From positions 1 through 7,848 of the forward strand of contig CAMVGI010000052.1 in assembly GCA_947166955.1 (NCBI GenBank): 7,848 nucleotides of DNA, in the 5' to 3' direction. Shown here in pieces: positions 1-6,670 of the stretch. This DNA comes from an uncultured Clostridia bacterium. Its GTDB lineage: Bacteria; Bacillota_A; Clostridia; Oscillospirales; Oscillospiraceae. The translations under genes were made by a program, and so were the position numbers. The first letter of the stretch is position 1; each line of letters begins with the position of its first letter. The notes beneath the pieces were generated by a model. It did no database searches and was not told where the DNA came from. It was given only the letters and a program-made list of their open reading frames with translations.

Positions 1-1641
1 ATCGACGCTCTCGCTCGCGTACGGCTCCAGCTCCACGGCAGTCGCGCCCCGCTTCTGCGCGGCCTCGAGCGTGGCAAGCTCCTCCAGCTCCTTCGCCGCG
101 TCGATGCGCGGGAAGACGGCTTCTCCCTTGGCGACGGTCACGCCGTCGTGCAGCGCGCCGAAGACCTCCGCGCTCTCCCATGTGCGCTCGCAGGCCGTCG
201 CGCCGATCCGATCGAAGATCTTCTCGCAGGAATCGGGCATAAACGGCGTGAGCAGCACCGTGCAGACGCGCACGGTCTCCAACAGGTTATAGAGCACGGC
301 GGCGAGACGCGGCTTTTTCGCCTCGTCCTTGGCGAGCACCCACGGCGCGGTCTCGTCGATATACTTGTTCGCGCGGGCAACGACCTTGAAGATCTCGTCG
401 AGCGCGTTCTGGAACTGGAATTTCTCCATCTGCGCCTCATACTTGCCGCGCAGCGCCTTCGCCATCTCCGTCAGCTCGCCGTCGACGGGTTCGGAAACGC
501 CGGTTTTGGGCAGCGTGCCGCCGAAGTACTTCTCGACCATCGCGGTCGAACGCGAGACGAGGTTGCCGAGGTCGTTGGCGAGGTCGACGTTGATGGTGTT
601 GATGAGCAGCTCGTTGGAGAAGTTGCCGTCCGCGCCGAAGGGGAACGAGCGCAGCAGGAAAAAGCGCAGCGCGTCCACGCCGTAACGCTCGGCGAGCAGG
701 TACGGGTCGACGACGTTGCCCTTGGACTTGGACATCTTGCCGCCGTCCATCACGAGCCAGCCGTGCCCGTAGACGTGCTTCGGGAGCGGCAGGTCGAGGC
801 TCATGAGAAACGCGGGCCAATAGATCGCGTGGAAGCGCACGATCTCCTTGCCGACGAAATGCACGTCGGCGGGCCAATATTTGTCGAGGCCGTCCCGCTC
901 GTCGTTCTCAAAGCCGAGCGCGGTCATGTAGTTGAAGAGCGCGTCGAGCCAGACGTAGACGACGTGCTTGTCGTCAAAATCGACCGGAATGCCCCATTTG
1001 AAGCTCGTGCGGGAGACGCAGAGGTCCTGCAGCCCGCCCTCGCAGTCGATGAAGTTGTTGACCATCTCGTTCACGCGGGACGCGGGCTGTAGAAAATCGG
1101 TGCCCGTGAGCAGGTCGCGCACCCTCTGCGCGTACTTCGACGCGCGGAAGAAGTACGCCTCCTCCTCCGCGTCCTGCACCTCGCGGCCGCAGTCGGGGCA
1201 CTTGCCGTCGACGAGCTGGCTCTCGGTCCAGAACGATTCGCAGGGCTTGCAGTATTTGCCGACGTACTTGCCCTTATAGATGTCGCCGTTGTCGTACATG
1301 CGGCGGAAAATGCGCTGGATCGCCTTGACGTGATACTCGTCGGTGGTGCGGATGAAGCGGTCGTTGGAGATGTTCATCAGCTTCCACAACTCCAGTACGC
1401 CGCGCTCTCCCTCCACGATGCGGTCCACGAACGCCTTGGGGGTAACGCCCGCTTCCCTCGCCTTGTCCTCGATCTTCTGCCCGTGCTCGTCGGTTCCGGT
1501 GAGGAACATGACGTCGCAGCCGGTCAGGCGCTTGTAGCGCGCCATCGTGTCGGTCGCGACGGTGCAGTAGGTGTGTCCGATGTGCAGCTTGTCCGAGGGG
1601 TAGTAAATGGGCGTGGTGATATAAAAGGTCTTGTCGTTCAT
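1..1641 (-). CDS. metG: Methionyl-tRNA synthetase (MetRS), 3' end outside window
   Basis: Cytoplasmic class I aminoacyl-tRNA synthetase that charges tRNA-Met with methionine using ATP. Read on the minus strand, 547 codons are open from the ATG at 1641-1639 to the window edge. The N-terminus MNDKTFYITTPIYYPSDKLH runs into the HIGH signature at residues 20-23. A zinc knuckle follows, with Cys131, Cys134, Cys148 and Cys151 (CxxC-x13-CxxC), the single-knuckle pattern rather than the four-pair E. coli one. The second class I signature, KMSKS, is at residues 302-306, followed by GNVVDP. The alpha-helical anticodon-binding domain fills the rest, and PRID near residue 508 leads into a charged Glu/Ala/Lys linker. 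Such a linker often precedes a C-terminal Trbp111-like tRNA-binding domain, which if present lies outside the window. The start is supported by an AGGGAGG site 9 nt upstream. It is transcribed divergently from the recJ operon. The frame is intact and identification is secure. Confidence 0.97.
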   Translation of the reverse strand, partial: MNDKTFYITTPIYYPSDKLHIGHTYCTVATDTMARYKRLTGCDVMFLTGTDEHGQKIEDKAREAGVTPKAFVDRIVEGERGVLELWKLMNISNDRFIRTTDEYHVKAIQRIFRRMYDNGDIYKGKYVGKYCKPCESFWTESQLVDGKCPDCGREVQDAEEEAYFFRASKYAQRVRDLLTGTDFLQPASRVNEMVNNFIDCEGGLQDLCVSRTSFKWGIPVDFDDKHVVYVWLDALFNYMTALGFENDERDGLDKYWPADVHFVGKEIVRFHAIYWPAFLMSLDLPLPKHVYGHGWLVMDGGKMSKSKGNVVDPYLLAERYGVDALRFFLLRSFPFGADGNFSNELLINTINVDLANDLGNLVSRSTAMVEKYFGGTLPKTGVSEPVDGELTEMAKALRGKYEAQMEKFQFQNALDEIFKVVARANKYIDETAPWVLAKDEAKKPRLAAVLYNLLETVRVCTVLLTPFMPDSCEKIFDRIGATACERTWESAEVFGALHDGVTVAKGEAVFPRIDAAKELEELATLEAAQKRGATAVELEPYASESVD

Positions 1642-1650
1642 GTGTGAAAT

Positions 1651-1657
1651 CCTCCCT
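1651..1657 (-). promoter_or_regulatory. metG ribosome binding site
   Basis: On the minus strand AGGGAGG lies 9 nt before the ATG at 1641-1639. It fixes the metG start, and no better start codon lies nearby. Confidence 0.8.
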
Positions 1658-1697
1658 TTCTGCCGTCCCGAATGGAAGGGCGGCGAAAACTCCGTAT

Positions 1698-1727
1698 AGT
1701 GTACCACAACCGCGGCGGTTCTTGCAA
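1698..1727 (-). promoter_or_regulatory. Predicted metG promoter
   Basis: On the minus strand a -35 element TTGCAA (1727-1722) is separated by 18 nt from a -10 element TACACT (1703-1698). This fits a housekeeping sigma-A promoter with a slightly long spacer. Transcription would begin near 1690, leaving a leader of roughly 50 nt before the metG ATG. That is too short for a T-box riboswitch. The call is by eye against the consensus only. Confidence 0.5.
1708..1720. repeat. 13-bp inverted repeat in metG promoter spacer
   Basis: AACCGC-G-GCGGTT is a perfect inverted repeat of two 6-bp arms around one central base. It falls entirely between the predicted -35 and -10 elements of metG, a position where a dimeric repressor could block RNA polymerase. 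It could also be a chance product of GC-rich sequence. No known operator is recognised. Confidence 0.35.
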
Positions 1728-1776
1728 GGGTTTTTGCGGCTTTTTCCGCCCGTTTTATGCGATATTCCGCGCATCC

Positions 1777-1790
1777 GCCCCCGCGGGGGC
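1777..1790. repeat. 14-bp GC palindrome between divergent promoters
   Basis: GCCCCCGCGGGGGC reads the same on both strands. It lies between the predicted metG and recJ promoters, outside either predicted transcript. As RNA it could form only a 5-bp stem with a four-base loop and has no following U-run, so it is not called a terminator. A protein-binding site or chance are both possible. Confidence 0.3.
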
Positions 1791-1811
1791 AAACTTTTCC
1801 CGCTTTTGCTC

Positions 1812-1840
1812 TTGTCCTTTGCCCGAAATTTTGCTATAGT
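1812..1840 (+). promoter_or_regulatory. Predicted recJ-operon promoter
   Basis: A -35 element TTGTCC (1812-1817) is followed after exactly 17 nt by a -10 element TATAGT (1835-1840), a good sigma-A match in an AT-rich pocket of otherwise GC-rich DNA. A second copy of TATAGTATT starts 16 nt further on, at 1851, and could serve as an alternative -10, but it lacks a good -35 at proper spacing. This is the only convincing promoter seen ahead of the five-gene plus-strand operon. Confidence 0.6.
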
Positions 1841-1862
1841 ATTATTTTGATATAGTATTGTA

Positions 1863-1868
1863 AGGAGG
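1863..1868 (+). promoter_or_regulatory. recJ ribosome binding site that decides the start
   Basis: AGGAGG at 1863-1868 is a full Shine-Dalgarno match. The most upstream GTG (1868-1870) overlaps this motif and cannot be used efficiently. The in-frame GTG at 1877-1879 lies 8 nt downstream at ideal spacing, so recJ is taken to start there. Confidence 0.8.
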
Positions 1869-1876
1869 TGTGGCCC

Positions 1877-3975
1877 GTGAAATATGAGCAGTGGAATATC
1901 CCCGCGCTGAGCGAGGATACCGTCGCGTCGCTGATGGACGCGGGCTACCCCTATCTTGTCTCCTCCGTGCTGGTCTCGCGCGGCGTAACCACCGCGGAGC
2001 AGGCCGCCGAGACGCTTGAGCGCGAACGGACGCTCACGCATTCGCCGTTTTTGATGCGCGACATGGACAAGGCGGTCGAGCGCATCCAGCGCGCGCTCGC
2101 GGACGGCGAGACCGTCGCCGTGTTCGGCGACTACGACGTGGACGGCATCACCGCCACCTGCCTTCTGACCGATTACCTCCGCTCGCGCGGCGCCGACGTC
2201 GTCATGCACATCCCCGGCCGCTTCGACGAGGGTTACGGGCTGAGCTGCGACGCCATCCGCACGCTTGCGGAAAAGGGCGTGAACCTCATCGTCACGGTCG
2301 ACTGCGGCATCACCGGCGTGGAGGAGACCGCTTTCGCCGCCTCGCTCGGCGTGGACGTGGTCATCACCGACCACCACGAGTGCAAGGAAACGCTGCCGGA
2401 CGCGGTCGCCGTCGTCGATCCGCACCGTCCGGACTGCCCGTATCCGTTCAAGCACCTCGCGGGCGTGGGCGTCGCGCTCAAGCTGGTGCTGGCGCTCGGC
2501 GGAGAGGGGCGCGAGGGCGCGCTTTACGCGCGCTACTGCACGCTTGCCGCCATCGGCACCATCGCGGACGTGATGCGCATGGAGGGCGAGAACCGCACCA
2601 TCGTGCACTGCGGGCTCGAGGCGCTGGACCATACCGACTCGAAACCATCGACCGCAGCGACTTCACGGGGCTGCACGCGCTGCTGCGCGAGGCGGGGCTT
2701 GCGGGCAAGCCCATCTCGTCCATCCAGATCGGCTTCGTGCTCGCGCCGCGCATCAACGCCGCGGGGCGCATGGGCCGCGCCTCGCTCGCCGCGGAGCTTC
2801 TGCTCACCGACGACGAGCAGGAGGCGGAGCGTCTTGCGCGCGAGCTGTGCGACCTCAACCGCGAACGCCAGAGCGTCGAGCAGGACATCTACGCCAAAGC
2901 GGTCGAACAGCTGGAATCGCTGCCGCCGGAGGAAAAATACGCGCTCGTGCTCGCGAGCGAGGATTGGCATCAGGGCGTGGTGGGCATCGTCGCCTCGCGC
3001 CTGAGCGAAAAGTATTCCTGCCCGAGCTTCATGATCCACCTCTCGGGCGGCATGGGCAAAGGCTCGTGCCGCAGCTACGGCGGGTTCAACCTCTTCGGCG
3101 CGCTGGAGGCGTGCTCGGATCTCCTCGTGGGCTTCGGCGGGCACGAGCTTGCCGCCGGCTTCACGATCGAGGAGGGCAACATCCCCGCGTTCCGCAGAAA
3201 GATGAACAAATATGTGCGCGAGCACACCGGTCGCGCGCGCCCCGTTTCCTCGCTCACCGTCGACGCGGAGCTGACGCGTCCCGCGCGCGTCACGCTCGAA
3301 GAGGTCGAGCGTCTTTCCGAGCTGGAACCGTACGGCGCGGGCAACGACCGCCCCGTGTTCTGCCTGCGCGGCGCGACGCTGGAGTCGATCCAGAGCGTGG
3401 GACAGAACCGGCATTCGAAAGTTCGGCTGCAAAAGGGGCATACTTCCTTTGACGGCATCTTTTTCTCCGTCACGCCGGACGAAACGGGCGTCGCCGCGCT
3501 CAGCCGCGTGGACGCGGCGTTCTATCTGCAGATCAACGAGTTCCGCGGCAGCAGCTCCGTGCAGCTTCAGCTGCTCGACCTGCGCCCCTCGCGCGTACCG
3601 AGCGCAAAGGAGGCGGAACTGCTCGCACTGCGCGACACGCTGCTTGAAGGCGGCGCGCTTTCGCCGCGCGACGCGAACCGTCTGCTGCCCGCGCGCGAGC
3701 AGTTCGTGCGCGTGTGGCGTTTTCTGGAACGCGAAGCGGGCACGGGCGCGCTGACGGCGCCCGAGCTTCCGCTGCTGCGCCGCATCGCCGGAGAGCTTTC
3801 CGGCGCGGACGCCTTCGCGCGCACGGCGCTGTGCCTGGAGGTGTTTGCCGAGCGCGGGCTGCTTGCGCGGGAGCGCAGCGGCGATATGCTGACGCTCCGG
3901 CTCAACGCGGGCGGCGAAAAGGTGGCGCTGGAGGACAGCGTCCTGCTGCGCCGGCTGCGCGAAATACTGCAATAG
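1877..3975 (+). CDS. recJ: Single-stranded-DNA-specific exonuclease RecJ, frameshifted
   Basis: RecJ degrades single-stranded DNA 5' to 3' with divalent metal and acts in RecF-pathway recombination and repair. The DHH domain is clear: DYDVDG at residues 85-90, VDCGI at 141-145, TDHHE at 164-168 and AAIGTIADVM near 224-233. The frame then moves from that of position 1877 (open to 3004) to that of the downstream part (open to TAG at 3973-3975). The change lies between about 2612 and 2661, where a nine-codon segment is present twice in diverged form at a 23-nt offset. Dropping one copy gives a normal 691-residue protein. Downstream are RINAAGRM (near 284), a DHHA1 domain with FGGHELAAG (near 412-420), an OB-fold-like segment with EPYGAGNDRPVF, and a C-terminal extension. 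Start is GTG, chosen from the Shine-Dalgarno spacing. First gene of the operon. Family identity is certain; whether the gene is intact in the organism is not. Confidence 0.9.
2612..2661 (+). repeat. Diverged 27-nt overlapping repeat at the recJ frameshift
   Basis: Positions 2612-2638 encode GLEALDHTD in the upstream frame, and 2635-2661 encode RLETIDRSD in the downstream frame. Aligned base by base, 17 of 27 positions agree, and most amino-acid differences are conservative (Leu/Ile, Thr/Ser, His/Arg). The offset is 23 nt, which is exactly what breaks the frame. After either copy the sequence FTGLHALL follows naturally, giving Gly-Leu, nine residues, Gly-Leu, the spacing expected in RecJ. The two copies therefore look like two alleles of one segment placed side by side. 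Confidence 0.7.
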
Positions 3976-3981
3976 GAGGTG
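3974..3981 (+). promoter_or_regulatory. RSH ribosome binding site overlapping the recJ stop
   Basis: AGGAGGTG begins within the recJ TAG stop (3973-3975), and its AGGAGG core ends 9 nt before the ATG at 3989. Ribosomes finishing recJ would cover this site, so translation of the two genes is probably coupled. A recJ frameshift that still ends at this stop would leave the arrangement untouched. Confidence 0.75.
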
Positions 3982-3988
3982 AAACGGC

Positions 3989-6187
3989 ATGACCGTACAG
4001 GAGCAATACGACCATCTGGCGGAAACCATACGCGGCTATAATCCCAGCGCGGACTTTGAGATGATCGAAAAGGCATACCGCTATGCCGTCGTTCACCACG
4101 GCGAGCAAAAGCGCAAGGACGGCTCGCCCTATGTCACGCACCCCATCGCGGTCGCGCAGATCGTGGCGGACGAGCTGCACCTCGACTCCGAATCCATCAC
4201 CGCGGCGCTGCTGCACGACTGCATCGAGGACACCGACGCGACCTATGAGGACATCGCCAAGAAGTTCTCGCCCACCATCGCCGATCTGGTCGAGGGCGTC
4301 TCCAAGCTGACCCGCGTCGTCTACACGACGAAGGAAGAGGAGCAGATGGAGAACCTGCGCAAGATGCTCATGGCGATGTCGCGCGACATCCGCGTGATCC
4401 TCATCAAGATCGCCGACCGCACGCACAACATGCGCACGATGGAGTACCAATCCACGGACAAGCAGCGCCAGAAGTCGCTGGAGACGATGGAGATCTACGC
4501 GCCCATCGCGCACCGTCTCGGCATGCAGCGCCTCAAGTGGGAGCTGGAGGACACGTCGCTGAAATACCTCGACCCCGTCGCCTACAACGAGATCGAATCG
4601 TCGCTTGAGAGCAAGCGCGGGGAGTACGACGCGTTCATCGAGCGCGTCACCCGCCAGATCGAGGACCGCCTGCGCGAGATGCACATTCCCTACCACCGCG
4701 TCTACGGGCGCATGAAGCACCCGTACTCCATCTACCGCAAGATGTACGTCCAGCAAAAGACGATGTCGGAGGTGCTGGACCTCTTCGCGTTCCGCGTCAT
4801 CGTCGACACCGTCGCGGACTGCTACAATGTCCTCGGCGTCATCCACGACCTCTACCGTCCGCTGCTTGGGCGGTTCAAGGACTATATCGGCACGCCCAAG
4901 CCGAACATGTACCAATCGCTGCACACGACCGTCATGGGCAAGAGCGGCATCCCGTTCGAGGTGCAGATCCGCACGCAGGAGATGCACGAGGTCGCGGAAT
5001 ACGGCATCGCGGCGCATTGGAAGTACAAGCAGGGCATCTCCGGCTCCGCCCGCGAGGGCAGCTACGAGTGGGTGCGAAAACTGCTGGAAAATCAGGAAAA
5101 CACCGACGCCGAGGAATTTATCCACACGCTCAAGGTGGATATGTTTGCCGACGAGGTCTTCGTCTTCTCCCCCGCGGGCGACGTGACGAACCTGCCCGCA
5201 GGCGCGACGCCCATCGACTTTGCCTACAGCGTCCACAGCGCGGTCGGCAACCGCATGGTGGGCGCGAAGGTCAACGGGCGCATCGTGCCGCTGGACTATC
5301 AGCTGCAAAACGGCGAGATCGTGGAGATCCTCACCGCGAACAACGCCCACGGTCCCAGCCGCGACTGGCTCAAGATCGCGCAGTCCAGCGAGGCGCGCAG
5401 CAAGATCCGCCAGTGGTTCAAGAAGGAAAAGCGCGACGAGAATATCGCCGCGGGCCGCGCGTCGTTCGAGTCCGAACTCAAGCACGTCGGCGTGCCGCTC
5501 TCGGCGGTCGCGGGCACGGAGCTGGAGGCGGCGCTGCTCAAGAAGCTGCCCTACAGCACCATCGACGACATGTACGCCGCCATCGGCTATGGCGGCTTCA
5601 CCGCGCAGAAAGCGGTCAACCGTATCCACGAGGAGATCATGCGCCTCAAGCGCGCGCAGCAAGCGGAAAAGGACGCCGCCGCGGCCGAGAACGGAGACGG
5701 CGAAAAAGCGCGCGCGCCGCGCCGCTCCAAGAGCGAGCAGGGCATCGTGGTCGAGGGGCTTTCCAACTGCCTCGTCAAATTCTCCAAGTGCTGCACGCCC
5801 GTCCCGGGCGACAAGATCGTCGGCTTCATCACGCGCGGCTACGGCGTGTCCGTGCACCGCGCGGACTGCCCCAACGCGTCTCCCGAGCGCCGCAGCGAGG
5901 ACGCCGGCCGCTGGATCAAGGTCTCGTGGGGCGAAGACGTGCGCGAAGCGTATTCCACCTCGCTCGACGTCTATGCCAAGGACCGCCTCAACCTCGTGCT
6001 CGACATTTCCGCCGCGCTCTCGACCACGCAGATCCGCGTGCAGGGGCTCAACGCGAGCGTCCTGCCGGACGGTTCGGCGCTCGTGAAGCTCAGCGTCTTC
6101 GTTTCCGACAGCGAACAGCTTTCGGCGCTGATGCGCAAGCTCAACCAGATCAGCGGCGTGATGAAGGGGGAGCGTCCGGCGGGATAA
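3989..6187 (+). CDS. relA: Bifunctional (p)ppGpp synthetase/hydrolase (Rel/SpoT family, long RSH)
   Basis: Makes (p)ppGpp from ATP plus GDP/GTP and hydrolyses it, setting the stringent response during amino-acid starvation at the ribosome. The 732 residues match the usual long-RSH length. The HD hydrolase domain (about 25-180) keeps its metal ligands: His51, His76-Asp77, Glu80-Asp81 and Asn147 in RTHNM. The synthetase domain (about 235-345) has YGRMKHPYSIYRKM, catalytic-type Asp273 and Glu324, and YQSLHTT. The RFKD motif at 295-298 is the RXKD form of bifunctional enzymes; E. coli RelA has EXDD. Next come TGS (about 388-449), a helical region, a charged Ala/Lys/Arg linker (about 551-585), a conserved Cys domain (Cys594, Cys601, Cys602, His623, Cys627) and a C-terminal ACT domain (about 655-728). 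The hydrolase motif reads HDCIEDT where HDVVEDT is common, a side-chain change next to the ligands. The gene lies 13 nt after recJ; the apt gene found here in Bacillus is absent. Confidence 0.97.
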   Translation: MTVQEQYDHLAETIRGYNPSADFEMIEKAYRYAVVHHGEQKRKDGSPYVTHPIAVAQIVADELHLDSESITAALLHDCIEDTDATYEDIAKKFSPTIADLVEGVSKLTRVVYTTKEEEQMENLRKMLMAMSRDIRVILIKIADRTHNMRTMEYQSTDKQRQKSLETMEIYAPIAHRLGMQRLKWELEDTSLKYLDPVAYNEIESSLESKRGEYDAFIERVTRQIEDRLREMHIPYHRVYGRMKHPYSIYRKMYVQQKTMSEVLDLFAFRVIVDTVADCYNVLGVIHDLYRPLLGRFKDYIGTPKPNMYQSLHTTVMGKSGIPFEVQIRTQEMHEVAEYGIAAHWKYKQGISGSAREGSYEWVRKLLENQENTDAEEFIHTLKVDMFADEVFVFSPAGDVTNLPAGATPIDFAYSVHSAVGNRMVGAKVNGRIVPLDYQLQNGEIVEILTANNAHGPSRDWLKIAQSSEARSKIRQWFKKEKRDENIAAGRASFESELKHVGVPLSAVAGTELEAALLKKLPYSTIDDMYAAIGYGGFTAQKAVNRIHEEIMRLKRAQQAEKDAAAAENGDGEKARAPRRSKSEQGIVVEGLSNCLVKFSKCCTPVPGDKIVGFITRGYGVSVHRADCPNASPERRSEDAGRWIKVSWGEDVREAYSTSLDVYAKDRLNLVLDISAALSTTQIRVQGLNASVLPDGSALVKLSVFVSDSEQLSALMRKLNQISGVMKGERPAG

Positions 6188-6194
6188 ACCTCTT

Positions 6195-6202
6195 AAAAGG
6201 AG
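6195..6202 (+). promoter_or_regulatory. dtd ribosome binding site
   Basis: AAAAGGAG lies in the 20-nt gap after the RSH stop (6185-6187), 5 nt before the ATG at 6208. The gap contains no promoter or terminator. Confidence 0.7.
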
Positions 6203-6207
6203 TTTCT

Positions 6208-6657
6208 ATGAAAGCAGTATTATCCAAGGTCAAATCCGCCGCCGTGCGCGTGGACGGCAAAACGATCGGGCAGATCGGCGAGGGCTTCCTCATCCTGCTG
6301 GGCGTCACGCACGAGGACACCGAGGCGGAGTGCCAAAAACTTGCCGACAAGCTCTGCTCGCTGCGCATCTTCGACGACGAAAACGACAAGATCAACCTCT
6401 CGCTCGACGACGTGGGCGGCGAGCTTCTCGTCGTGTCGCAGTTCACGCTCTACGGCAACTGCCGCAAGGGCCGCCGTCCGGAGTTTTTGCGCGCCGCGCG
6501 CCCCGAGGTCGCCATCCCGCTCTATGAGCGCTTCGTCGCGCTCTGCCGCGAAAAGGGCTATCGCGTCGAGACCGGCGAGTTCGGCGCGCATATGGAAGTG
6601 GAATCCGTCAACAACGGCCCGTTCACGCTTGTCGTGGACACGGACGACCTCAAATAA
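6208..6657 (+). CDS. dtd: D-aminoacyl-tRNA deacylase
   Basis: Cytoplasmic chiral proofreading enzyme that hydrolyses the ester bond of D-amino acids mischarged on tRNA, recycling the tRNA; members of the family also clear glycine from tRNA-Ala. The product is 149 residues, standard for DTD. The N-terminus MKAVLSKVKSAAVRVDGK matches the family opening, followed by LLGV (30-33) and LRIFDDEN (52-59). The two active-site signatures are present: SQFTLYGN at 77-84 (usually SQFTLYAD) and NNGPFT at 135-140, which carries the Gly-Pro pair that forms the chiral selector. Start is ATG with AAAAGGAG upstream. It follows RSH in the operon, as in many Bacillota, linking tRNA quality control to the stringent response gene. 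Frame intact, no anomalies. Confidence 0.97.
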   Translation: MKAVLSKVKSAAVRVDGKTIGQIGEGFLILLGVTHEDTEAECQKLADKLCSLRIFDDENDKINLSLDDVGGELLVVSQFTLYGNCRKGRRPEFLRAARPEVAIPLYERFVALCREKGYRVETGEFGAHMEVESVNNGPFTLVVDTDDLK

Positions 6658-6658
6658 C

Positions 6659-6663
6659 GGAGG
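6659..6663 (+). promoter_or_regulatory. Ribosome binding site of the MBL-fold gene
   Basis: GGAGG sits immediately after the dtd stop (TAA 6655-6657) and 7 nt before the ATG at 6671. It fixes this ATG as the start. The same frame is open far upstream, back to an ATG at 6341 inside dtd, but that extension is only overlapping out-of-frame sequence. Confidence 0.8.
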
Positions 6664-6670
6664 CAGACCC

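Noticed and set aside
148..1092. 314-codon plus-strand frame opposite metG
   Set aside because: It is antisense to the intact MetRS frame containing the zinc knuckle and KMSKS motif; its product is biased in composition and unrecognisable.
1642..1697. T-box riboswitch leader for metG
   Set aside because: From the predicted start near 1690 the leader is only about 50 nt, too short for a T-box, and no specifier or antiterminator structure is apparent.
1757..1800. Rho-independent terminator in the intergenic region
   Set aside because: The hairpins here (ATGCG/CGCAT at 1757-1774 and the palindrome at 1777-1790) have only 5-bp stems, lack a proper U-run, and lie upstream of both genes where no transcript is expected to end.
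1868..1870. Upstream GTG as recJ start
   Set aside because: It overlaps the last base of AGGAGG, so it could not be initiated from that site; GTG at 1877 has an 8-nt spacing.
2612..2661. Programmed -1 ribosomal frameshift in recJ
   Set aside because: The direction fits a -1 shift, but no X XXY YYZ slippery heptamer in the correct phase and no obvious downstream pseudoknot were seen. RecJ is not a family known for this, and the diverged duplicate explains the 23-nt offset better.
2533..4029. 498-codon minus-strand frame opposite recJ
   Set aside because: It is a shadow of the recJ coding strand, with no family resemblance and no ribosome site.
3902..5857. 651-codon open frame on the minus strand opposite RSH
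   Set aside because: It is antisense to a gene with unmistakable RSH domains. Its product is a composition-driven run of Arg, Val, Asp, Ala and His with no recognisable domain, as expected opposite GC-rich codons.
6341..6670. N-terminal extension of the MBL hydrolase back to 6341
   Set aside because: The extension lies inside dtd out of frame, is rich in Ser, Arg and Ala with no domain, and the ATG at 6671 has a good Shine-Dalgarno site and matches the family N-terminus.
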